Positions 57,330-64,000 of a DNA stretch of 64,000 nt are shown piece after piece. The translations under genes and the position numbers were made by a program. Position 1 is the stretch's first letter, and the number at the start of each line of letters is the position of its first letter. Source of the DNA: Brachybacterium sillae (GTDB lineage: Bacteria; Actinomycetota; Actinomycetes; Actinomycetales; Dermabacteraceae); the NCBI RefSeq assembly GCF_025028335.1, contig NZ_JAFEUW010000001.1, positions 1,054,001 through 1,118,000 on the forward strand, in the 5' to 3' direction. Under the pieces are notes generated by a model that did no database searches, was not told the origin of the DNA, and worked only from the letters and a program-made list of their open reading frames with translations.

Positions 57330-58018
57330 ATGACCACTGTGTCCCGCCGTGCCCTGACCCGAGGCGTCCTCTGGGCCGCCCCGTCGCCGTCGTCTCCGTG
57401 ACCGCCCCCGCCCTCGCCGCGTCGCAGTGTGACCCGAGCACGAATGTGACGGGATCGGCCCTGGTGTACCCATCAGACAACTATTCGATGGCCAACACCG
57501 GCGTGATCGCCATGACGCCGACAATCGTGGAGAACACTGTGGCCATCGGCACCACCGAAGGCGGTACCCCCCTCGCTGCCGGCTTGGAGGTCCTCTACCT
57601 CTGGCGGCTCACCGTTCCCTCGACCTACACCACCGACCAGATCGGGACGCTCACGTTCAGCAGCCCTGACGGTTCCCTCGACATCGTCTCCACCACAGGT
57701 CTGACGCCCTCGCCCGGACCGCTGACCTCAGTGCAGAATCCCGACGGGACCTGGACCGACGTCGAGACAACCACCTGGACTGCAACGGCCCTTGTGCGAG
57801 TGGTCGGGCCACTCGATGGCTCCGGGACCGCCGACGGTCAGCTGCACTATGTCGTCAGAGGTATGGACGCGGGACTCTACGACGCCAGTGGGCCTCTGGG
57901 ATTCGGGGCAGGCATCGACACCACCGCGTCGCCGACGATCGCGACGAGCGCACTCGACCCCTGCCAGGGAGTGGCCCTGGGCTACACCGCCGCGCGTGAG
58001 CAGAAGGTCCGCGAGTGA
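57330..58018 (+). pseudogene. Secreted Tat-signal protein, broken by a 1-bp deletion
   Basis: Translation from ATG 57330 (GAAGGA upstream) gives MTTVSRRALTRGVLWAAP and then stops at 57399-57401. The remainder of a Tat signal, VAVVSVTAPALAAS, continues in the next frame and leads without interruption to 58018. One missing C in the CCCC run at 57379-57382 explains both parts. If restored, the protein would be about 230 residues: a signal peptide plus a beta-rich, Thr/Ser/Gly-rich mature domain with Cys near each end (QCDPS and DPCQG). No function recognised. It could be a genuine pseudogene, a phase-variable tract, or a sequence error; base composition is slightly less GC than neighbours. Confidence 0.75.
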
Positions 58019-58053
58019 CCCTGCCCTCGCTCGGCTGATGCCGCGCCGATGGA

Positions 58054-58079
58054 CCCGGGAGCGCTGGGGCGCTCCCGGG
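58054..58079. terminator. 11-bp stem, TGGG-loop terminator
   Basis: CCCGGGAGCGC (58054-58064) pairs with GCGCTCCCGGG (58069-58079). It separates the broken secreted-protein gene from the SAM hydrolase promoter. Confidence 0.72.
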
Positions 58080-58082
58080 CCG

Positions 58083-58088
58083 CATACT
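58083..58088 (+). promoter_or_regulatory. Leaderless -10 element for the SAM hydrolase-ECF cluster
   Basis: CATACT, 6 nt before the ATG at 58095 and immediately after a terminator hairpin. Confidence 0.42.
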
Positions 58089-58094
58089 GAGCGG

Positions 58095-58934
58095 ATGCAC
58101 CCCCTGGTCCTGCAATCCGACTTCGGCCTCGACGACGGCGCCGTCAGCGCCATGTACGGCGTGGCCCTGGGCGTCGCCCCGCAGCTGCGGGTCCACGACC
58201 TCACCCACAACATCCCGCCGTACGACATCCACGAGGGGTCCTACCGTCTCGCGCAGGTGGTGCAGTACTGGCCCGAGGGCACAGTGTTCGTGTCCGTCGT
58301 GGATCCGGGAGTGGGCTCCGACCGGCTGAGCGTCGTCGCCCGCACCGCCAGCGGCCACCTGGTCGTGACGCCCAACAACGGCACCCTCACCCATGTCGAT
58401 CGCTTCTTCGGGCTGGACGAGGTGCGGATCATCGATGAGACCGCCAACCGTCTGCAGGGATCCGCGGAGTCCTACACCTTCCACGGTCGCGACGTCTACG
58501 CCTACACCGGGGCGCGCCTCGCCGCCGGGATCATCGACTTCGCCGATGTCGGTGCCCCCGTTGCCCGGGAGGAGCTGGTGACCCTGCCGGTCGATGACCC
58601 GGTCCTCGAGGACGGCGCCGTCCACGGCGCGATCGATGCTCTCGACGTGCGCTACGGCTCCCTGTGGACCTCCATCCCGCGGCCCCTGTTCCGCGAGCTC
58701 GGGGTCGAGCACGGGGACCGCGTCACGGTGCGCGTGATGCACCACGATGTCGTCGTCCATGCCGCCCAGATGCGCTACGTGCCGAGTTTCGCGTCGGTGG
58801 AGATCGGCGAGTCCCTGCTGTACGTGAACTCCCTGGACCGTATGGCCATCGCCATCAACCGGGGACACTATGCGCGCGCCTTCTCCCTGGGCACCGGCGC
58901 CTCCTGGCGGGTGTCGCTGCGCCCCGCACCCTGA
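58095..58934 (+). CDS. SAM hydroxide adenosyltransferase (DUF62)
   Basis: Splits S-adenosylmethionine into adenosine and methionine with water, as shown for DUF62 proteins related to fluorinase and chlorinase. The 279-residue protein has LQSDFGLDDGAVSAMYG, HDLTHNIPPYDIHEGSY, VSVVDPGVGS, VTPNNGTLT and TFHGRDVYAYTGARLA, all conserved; the C-terminal barrel follows (HGAIDALDVRYGSLWTSI). A halogenase role is not suggested by these sequences but cannot be excluded by eye. Leaderless start. The ECF S component begins 37 bp downstream on the same strand, so a role in salvage or import of adenosine, methionine or a related compound is possible. Confidence 0.92.
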   Translation: MHPLVLQSDFGLDDGAVSAMYGVALGVAPQLRVHDLTHNIPPYDIHEGSYRLAQVVQYWPEGTVFVSVVDPGVGSDRLSVVARTASGHLVVTPNNGTLTHVDRFFGLDEVRIIDETANRLQGSAESYTFHGRDVYAYTGARLAAGIIDFADVGAPVAREELVTLPVDDPVLEDGAVHGAIDALDVRYGSLWTSIPRPLFRELGVEHGDRVTVRVMHHDVVVHAAQMRYVPSFASVEIGESLLYVNSLDRMAIAINRGHYARAFSLGTGASWRVSLRPAP

Positions 58935-58971
58935 TCCCGTCCATCCCTCCTCTCACCCACCGGAGACCACC

Positions 58972-59523
58972 ATGCACCGCACCTCCCCCGTCACCCAGGT
59001 CGTCGCCATCGGCATCGGCGCCGCCCTGTTCTTCGTCCTCGGCCGCTTCGTGGCGGTCCCCTCCCCCGTGCCGAACACCTCGATCGCTCTGCAGTACGGG
59101 GTGCTGGCGGTGTTCGCGGTGCTGTATGGGCCGTGGGTGGGTGCGCTCGCCGGGTTCATCGGCCACCTACTGGTGGACGCCACCGGGTTCGGCATCTGGC
59201 TCTCCTGGGAGTTCGCGACGGGGGTGTTCGGACTGGTCGTCGGCCTGCTGATGCTGCGTCACGCGATCCACGAGGGTGAGTTCGGCGGCCGCACCATCGG
59301 CCGGTTCCTGGGCGCCGTGGTGGTCGCGCACGCTCTGGCCTGGCTGGTCATCGCCCCGCTGGGTGACATCCTCATCTACGCCGAGCCCGCCGGGAAGGTG
59401 TTCACGCAGGGCGCGGTCGCTTTCGTCGCGAACACCCTCACCACCGGGGTGATCGGCACTCTGCTCCTGCTGGCCTACTCCCGCACCCGCACCCGCACCG
59501 GTTCGCTGACCGTCGACCGGTGA
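58972..59523 (+). CDS. ECF transporter S component, UPF0397-like
   Basis: Substrate-binding integral membrane protein of an energy-coupling-factor importer, 183 residues, about six helices. The N-terminal part (VVAIGIGAALFFVLGRFVAVPSPVPNTSIALQYGVLAVFAVLYGPWVGALAGFIGHLLVDATGFG) matches the UPF0397 pattern of vitamin or nucleobase-type S components with unknown specificity. Its substrate cannot be read. GGAG precedes the ATG, and the GTG of the ATPase gene overlaps its stop. Confidence 0.85.
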   Translation: MHRTSPVTQVVAIGIGAALFFVLGRFVAVPSPVPNTSIALQYGVLAVFAVLYGPWVGALAGFIGHLLVDATGFGIWLSWEFATGVFGLVVGLLMLRHAIHEGEFGGRTIGRFLGAVVVAHALAWLVIAPLGDILIYAEPAGKVFTQGAVAFVANTLTTGVIGTLLLLAYSRTRTRTGSLTVDR

Positions 59524-61265
59524 GCCCGGCCGCCCAGCGTCCCGACGACCCACTGATCCGGCTCGAGGACGTCACCTTCCAGTACCGTGCTCAAGCTGAG
59601 CCGACCCTGCACCAGGTGTCGCTGCGGATCGACGCCGGGGAACGGGTCGCGATCATCGGTGCCTCCGGCAGTGGGAAGTCGACCCTTCTGCGGTTGATCA
59701 ACGGCCTCGTGCCGCACCGTTTCCCCGGCACCCTCCAGGGGAGAGTGCACGTGGCGGGCCTCGACCCGTCCCGCGCCTCCCTGGTGGAGGTCTCACGGGT
59801 CGCGGGCACCGTGCTGCAGGACGCCAATGCGCAGTTCGTCGGCCTCACCGTCGCGGAGGACATCGCGTTCTCGCTGGAGAACCAGCAGGTCGATCCCGCG
59901 CACATGCCCCGGAGGGTGGCACAGGCGGCGCGGCTCGTGGGTATCGATCATCGTCTCGACGACCCGCCGCAGGCCCTGTCCGGAGGTCAGAAGCAACGCG
60001 TGGCGATGGCCGGGGTGCTGGTCGACGAGGTGCGCGCACTGCTGGTGGATGAGCCACTCGCGATGCTGGACCCCGCCTCAGGGCGGGCGGCGATCGATCT
60101 GCTCGCGCAGGTGCACGCGCAGCGCGGCACCGCCGTGGTGATCGTGGAGCACCGGCTGGAGGACGTCCTGCACCGCGACGTCGACCGCGTGGTGCTGATG
60201 GATCAGGGTCGGATCGTCGCCGACGCCCCACCGGATGAGATGCTGGCCAGCGGGGTGCTGCCCGCGCACGGCATCCGACCTCCGTTGCATGTGGAGGCCC
60301 TGCGGCATGCCGGCCAGCCGGTCACCGCGCAGCAGGCGCCACGCCGGGCGGAGACGCTCACTCTGACACCCGCCCAGGTGGAGGCACTTCACCACTGGGT
60401 GACGTCCGGGCCGACCTCCCCTCCGACGGTGCAGACTCCGCCCGTGGCAGCGGGCCTACCGGTCTCAGCCACGCTGGAGCTCCAGGACGTGGCCGTCGAC
60501 CTGGGCGGCCGGCGGGTGCTCGACGGGGTGAGCGCCTCCGTCGGACGCGGGGAGATCGTCGGCCTCGTCGGCTCCAACGGTGCGGGGAAATCGACGCTCG
60601 CGCGGGCGATCGCGGGGTTCGTGCCGCTCGCCGGTGGCCGGATCCTGCTGGACGGGCGCGACACCGCTTCCGAGGGCATCGCCGCCCGCGGCCGCCGCGT
60701 CGGCTACGTCCTCCAGGAACCCTCACAGATGCTGTCGCAGCCCACGGTCCGGGAGGAGGTCGCCCTCGGCCTCGGACGGAACCCCGAGGAGCCGGAGGCC
60801 GCGGAGCGCATCCGCCACGCACTCGAGGTGTGCGGGCTGTTGCCCTACCGGTCATGGCCGATCAGCGCGCTGTCCCACGGGCAGCGCAAACGCCTCACCA
60901 TCGCGTCAGTGCTGGTGGTGGGTCCGTCTGTGCTGATCCTGGACGAGCCCACCGCGGGGCAGGACATGCGCCATGCCGCGGAATTCATGGACCACGTGGA
61001 GCTGGTGGCCGCCGAGGGCACCGCCGTGGTGCTGGTGACCCACGACATGCACCTCGCCCTGGAGTACACGCAGCGGGTGCTGGTGATGAGCGGAGGCCGC
61101 CTCCTGGCCGACGCGCACCCCGCGCGGGTGCTCACCGACCCGGAGCTCACCCACGCCGCCGATCTGGTGACCACCGGTTTGCACACCCTCGCCGTGCGCT
61201 GCGGCCTGGACCCGGACGCGCTGGTGCGCCGTCAGATCGCCGCGGACCGGGAGGAGCGGGCATGA
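59520..61265 (+). CDS. Double ECF-type ABC ATPase (EcfA-EcfA' fused)
   Basis: Both energy-coupling ATPases in one 581-residue chain. Domain 1: Walker A GASGSGKSTLL, Q-loop QDANAQFVGLTVAEDIAF (typical of EcfA), LSGGQKQR, Walker B LLVDEPLAMLD. Domain 2: Walker A GSNGAGKSTL, Q-loop LQEPSQMLSQPTV, LSHGQRKR, Walker B LILDEPTAGQD, H-loop THDMHL. A linker of about 90 residues connects them. The GTG overlaps the S-component stop (GTGA), and the stop overlaps the EcfT start (ATGA). Confidence 0.93.
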   Translation: MSPAAQRPDDPLIRLEDVTFQYRAQAEPTLHQVSLRIDAGERVAIIGASGSGKSTLLRLINGLVPHRFPGTLQGRVHVAGLDPSRASLVEVSRVAGTVLQDANAQFVGLTVAEDIAFSLENQQVDPAHMPRRVAQAARLVGIDHRLDDPPQALSGGQKQRVAMAGVLVDEVRALLVDEPLAMLDPASGRAAIDLLAQVHAQRGTAVVIVEHRLEDVLHRDVDRVVLMDQGRIVADAPPDEMLASGVLPAHGIRPPLHVEALRHAGQPVTAQQAPRRAETLTLTPAQVEALHHWVTSGPTSPPTVQTPPVAAGLPVSATLELQDVAVDLGGRRVLDGVSASVGRGEIVGLVGSNGAGKSTLARAIAGFVPLAGGRILLDGRDTASEGIAARGRRVGYVLQEPSQMLSQPTVREEVALGLGRNPEEPEAAERIRHALEVCGLLPYRSWPISALSHGQRKRLTIASVLVVGPSVLILDEPTAGQDMRHAAEFMDHVELVAAEGTAVVLVTHDMHLALEYTQRVLVMSGGRLLADAHPARVLTDPELTHAADLVTTGLHTLAVRCGLDPDALVRRQIAADREERA

Positions 61266-62095
61266 GCGGCTCTGTCCTGGGGTACGTGGACCGGCCCGGG
61301 GCCCTGCACCGTCTCAGCGGGGTGTCGAAGCTGGTGCTGGTGATCGGCGTGGTGATCGGCGGCATGCTGACCTTCGACCTGCGCTACCTGCTGGCCCTGT
61401 GCGTGCTCTCGGCTGTGCTGTGGGTGGTCTCGCGGGTGCGGTTGCGGGACCTGGCCGTGGTGCTCGGGTTCATCGCCGTGTTCATGACGCTGAACAACCT
61501 GCTCATCTACGTGTTCGCACCGCAGTACGGCGCAGAGCTGTTCGGATCCCGCACGGTGCTGGTGGGTCTGCCGGGCCGCTGGGCGCTCACCGCCGAACAG
61601 CTGTGGTATCAGGCGTCCGTCACCGCGAAGTATGTGGCGATCCTGCCCAGCGTGCTGCTGTTCATCGCCACCACGCGACCGCCGGAGTTCGCCTCCTCAC
61701 TGCATCGTCTCGGTGTCCCGTACCGCATCGCCTATGCGGTATCCCTGGCTCTGCGCTACATCCCCGAGGTGCAGCAGGAGTTCCTGATCATCTCCCGCGC
61801 ACAGCAGGCCCGCGGACGGGACCTGAGCCGCGCGGCGCCGCTGCGCGAGCGGATCCGCAACGCAGTGGGGGTGTTGGTGCCCCTGCTGTTGGGCACCTTC
61901 GAACGGATCGAGACGGTGGCCACCGCGATGGAGCTGCGCGGCTTCGGCAGCGGACGCGGCCGCACCTGGTACGCCCGGCGTCCCCTGCGTGTCGCCGACG
62001 GGTTCGTGATCGCGCTGGGGGTGCTGATCGCCGTGGTCGGCGCCCTGATGGTGGTCATCGACGGCGGACGCTTCTGGAATGTCTTCGCGGCCTGA
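61262..62095 (+). CDS. ECF transporter T component
   Basis: Transmembrane scaffold of 277 residues linking the ATPases to the S component. Several helices surround a cytoplasmic part with the coupling arginines: RAQQARGRDL and AMELRGFGSG, the two ARG-type motifs of EcfT. The ATG overlaps the ATPase stop (ATGA). With the S component and the double ATPase it makes a complete importer; nothing else is needed. Confidence 0.92.
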   Translation: MSGSVLGYVDRPGALHRLSGVSKLVLVIGVVIGGMLTFDLRYLLALCVLSAVLWVVSRVRLRDLAVVLGFIAVFMTLNNLLIYVFAPQYGAELFGSRTVLVGLPGRWALTAEQLWYQASVTAKYVAILPSVLLFIATTRPPEFASSLHRLGVPYRIAYAVSLALRYIPEVQQEFLIISRAQQARGRDLSRAAPLRERIRNAVGVLVPLLLGTFERIETVATAMELRGFGSGRGRTWYARRPLRVADGFVIALGVLIAVVGALMVVIDGGRFWNVFAA

Positions 62096-62138
62096 CCCGC
62101 CCACCTCACACGCCCCGGCACGCCCCCGTCGACGCGCG

Positions 62139-62144
62139 TAGATT
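62139..62144 (+). promoter_or_regulatory. Leaderless -10 element for the LLM monooxygenase
   Basis: TAGATT, 6 nt before the ATG at 62151. Confidence 0.45.
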
Positions 62145-62150
62145 CGCCTC

Positions 62151-63185
62151 ATGAGCTCTGTGCGCGTTCCCCTGTCAATCCTCGATGTGGTGCCGATCGC
62201 GGAGGGCACCACCGCCGCCCGGGCCATCGCCGATTCCGTGGCGGCGGCACAGGCGGCCGACCGTCTCGGCTACGAGCGCTTCTGGTACGCCGAGCACCAC
62301 AACGCCGTGAACCTCGCCGCGACCGCGACCAGTGTGCTGATCGCTCATGCCGCCGCTCGCACCGAACGCATCCGCGTCGGCTCCGGCGGGGTGATGATCC
62401 CGAACCATGCACCGCTGGCGGTGATCGAGCAGTTCGGCACCCTGGTGCAGATCCACGGCGACCGCATCGACCTGGGTCTGGGCCGCGCCCCCGGCACCGA
62501 CCCGCTCACCGCCCAGCTGCTGTCCCGCACGGCCGCCGACCCAGAGGCGTTCATGGAGGCGGTGCGACTGATGCAGGCGTGGTCGGCCCCTGCGGATCAG
62601 GAGCGGACGCTGCGGATCCAGGCCCCCGTGGCGGAGGGCACGCAGGTACCGATGTGGGTGCTCGGCTCCACCGTCAACGGCGCCCGGCTGGCCGCGCGCC
62701 TAGGCCTGCCCTTCGCCGTGGCCAGCCATTTCGCCCCCGATCAGCTGTTCCAGGCGCTGGAGCTGTACCGGCGGGAGTTCACGGCCGACGCCCCGACGGC
62801 GCAGATCCGTGAGCCCCGCACCATGGTCGCGGTGAACGTGGTGGTGGCCGACACCGACGAGCAGGCCCGTCGACTGTTCACCACCGGGCAGCAGGCCTTC
62901 GCGGGGATCATCACCGGGCAGCGACGCCTGGCGCAGCCGCCGGTCGACGACATCACCACCGTGGTGCCGGAACCCGTGCTGCAGCGGGTGGAACACGCCA
63001 CCTCCGTGCGGGCCGTCGGCTCCCCCGACACCGTGACGGCCCAGTTGGAGCGACTGGTCGAGCAGACGAGGGCCGACGAGCTGATCCTCTCGGGCACCTT
63101 CGTGGACGTAGCCGACCGGTTGCGGTCGCTGGAGCTGCTGGCACGCGCCTGGGGCCTGCCGGGTGCCGTCAGTGCGGCTGGGTGA
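62151..63185 (+). CDS. Luciferase-like monooxygenase (LLM class)
   Basis: Flavin-dependent TIM-barrel oxidoreductase of 344 residues. LSILDVVPIAEGTTAARAIADSVAAAQAADRLGYERFWYAEHHN at the N-terminus, GSGGVMIPNHAPLAVIEQFGTL and DLGLGRAPGTD are hallmarks of the MsnO8-like subgroup of the family. Coenzyme F420 or FMN use and substrate are unknown. Probably leaderless. The last 17 bp overlap the convergent ThrE-type gene. Confidence 0.9.
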   Translation: MSSVRVPLSILDVVPIAEGTTAARAIADSVAAAQAADRLGYERFWYAEHHNAVNLAATATSVLIAHAAARTERIRVGSGGVMIPNHAPLAVIEQFGTLVQIHGDRIDLGLGRAPGTDPLTAQLLSRTAADPEAFMEAVRLMQAWSAPADQERTLRIQAPVAEGTQVPMWVLGSTVNGARLAARLGLPFAVASHFAPDQLFQALELYRREFTADAPTAQIREPRTMVAVNVVVADTDEQARRLFTTGQQAFAGIITGQRRLAQPPVDDITTVVPEPVLQRVEHATSVRAVGSPDTVTAQLERLVEQTRADELILSGTFVDVADRLRSLELLARAWGLPGAVSAAG

Positions 63186-64000
63186 CCCGACGCCACGCCG
63201 GTGACGTGGCGAGGTGGGCGAGGGCCAGGCCCAACCCGGCCGCGAGGATCACCTGCACCGCCTCCTGCGCCAGCACCAGGGCCCCGGTGACGTCCCCGGA
63301 GTTCATCAGGGCGAACGCCATGGACAGCGTGAAACCGGGGATCATGATCACCACCGCCGGCACGGAGATGGTGGTGCGGGGGATGTGCGTCAGCCGCGCC
63401 ACTAGGTAGGCGAGCGCCCCCACCAGGCAGGTCGCCACCAGGGTCGCGAGCTGCGCGGGGGCCCCGGAGTCGATCATCGCCAGCCGCAGCGTGTTCGCGA
63501 CCATCGACACCGCGGCGGCCCCCAGGGCGATGCCCCACGGGGAGTTGAAGATGACGGCGAACCCCAGCACGCCGACGAATGTGGCCAGCGCCCGCAGCAC
63601 CAGGTCCAGCACGAACGGGACCTCAGCCCCAGGGGGCATACCCGGGGTGATCCCGACGACCACCGACACCGTCCACACGCTCGCCGCGGCGGCCAGCACG
63701 ATCATTGCCGAGTAGGTGAGCCGGGCGACGCCCGCCGAGAAATCGGAGCGCACGATGTCGAGGATCCCGGTGATCATCGGGAACCCCGGCACCAGGAACA
63801 GCATCGCCGCGAGATACCCGCCCTCATGGCCGGGCCCCACCACCCCCCAGCGGGTGCCGGCGGCGATCGTCAGGGCGTACACGATGCTCGTGAGGGTGGC
63901 CGCGAGCACGGTGATCAGCAGGTGGTTCCACTGGCGGCGCTGCAGGGCCCGACGCAGCGCCTGACCGAGGGTCGCAGCGATCAGCACGCACACCATCTCC
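63169..64000 (-). CDS. Threonine/serine exporter family protein (ThrE), C-terminal part
   Basis: Membrane exporter whose gene begins beyond the right edge; about 277 C-terminal residues are seen with nine or ten hydrophobic segments. LFLVPGFPMITGILDIVRSDFSAGVARLTYSAMIV is the ThrE core pattern, and after TPGMPPGAEVPFVLDLVLRALATFVGVLGFAVIFNSPWGIALGAAAVSMVANTLRL the second family module begins. A Met at 63996 is internal, not a start. It overlaps the LLM gene by 17 bp at the 3' end, tail to tail. Confidence 0.88.
   Translation of the reverse strand, partial: EMVCVLIAATLGQALRRALQRRQWNHLLITVLAATLTSIVYALTIAAGTRWGVVGPGHEGGYLAAMLFLVPGFPMITGILDIVRSDFSAGVARLTYSAMIVLAAAASVWTVSVVVGITPGMPPGAEVPFVLDLVLRALATFVGVLGFAVIFNSPWGIALGAAAVSMVANTLRLAMIDSGAPAQLATLVATCLVGALAYLVARLTHIPRTTISVPAVVIMIPGFTLSMAFALMNSGDVTGALVLAQEAVQVILAAGLGLALAHLATSPAWRRVTQPH

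Overview
The window is very GC-rich, densely packed actinobacterial chromosome. Overlapping ATGA/GTGA stop-start junctions are frequent, GTG and TTG starts are common, and many genes appear to have leaderless promoters (TAnnnT 6-7 nt before the start codon). Gene content (oligopeptide-type ABC systems, DUF222-HNH protein, ThrE-type exporter, ECF cassette, Tat-type lipoproteins) suggests Micrococcales, perhaps a Brachybacterium/Dermabacteraceae-like organism. That placement is inference from style and content only. I see no rRNA, CRISPR array, insertion sequence or prophage; the region looks like ordinary chromosome with a catabolic island.

Layout. (1) 1-6.2 kb: end of a metallophosphoesterase gene, then a molybdenum cofactor cluster: moaE, mogA, moaC and moeA leftward in one tightly overlapping operon, moaA and moaD rightward from a shared divergent promoter, and a MoeB/ThiF-rhodanese protein. 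(2) 6.3-12.2 kb: a peptide/nickel-type ABC importer (two permeases, one double ATPase, one lipoprotein), closed by a perfect 22-bp inverted repeat. (3) 12.2-13.9 kb: a PH-domain membrane protein and a second, divergent moeA. (4) 13.9-24.0 kb: a sialic-acid island: FadR/GntR regulator, oligopeptide-type ABC importer with a permease-ATPase fusion, sialate lyase (nanA), ROK kinase (nanK), ManNAc-6-P epimerase (nanE) and an exported sialidase. Together they would release, import and convert sialic acid to GlcNAc-6-P; nagA and nagB are not in the window.

(5) 24-37.9 kb: housekeeping and miscellaneous genes: quinone-type oxidoreductase, THUMP-like methyltransferase, DUF222-HNH protein, MsrA, DUF2079 membrane protein, an alpha/beta-hydrolase lacking its nucleophile serine, prolyl oligopeptidase, SRPBCC protein, NagZ-like GH3 lipoprotein, a membrane-anchored unknown, and cardiolipin synthase. 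(6) 38-46 kb: BI-1/YccA membrane protein; an operon of a Cys/Met-metabolism PLP enzyme with a polar amino-acid ABC importer; YggS; an odd UAA-anticodon tRNA; a small DUF4190-like protein; gnd. (7) 45.8-52.4 kb: LapA-like protein, an OmpR-type two-component system, a coupled DUF4031-DUF418-RNase HI operon, and an HSL-type esterase. (8) 52.5-64 kb: OPT transporter, DEAD-box helicase, CDF metal exporter, a secreted-protein gene broken by a 1-bp deletion in its Tat signal, SAM hydroxide adenosyltransferase beside a complete ECF transporter (S, double A, T), a luciferase-like monooxygenase, and the C-terminal part of a ThrE-type exporter running off the right edge.
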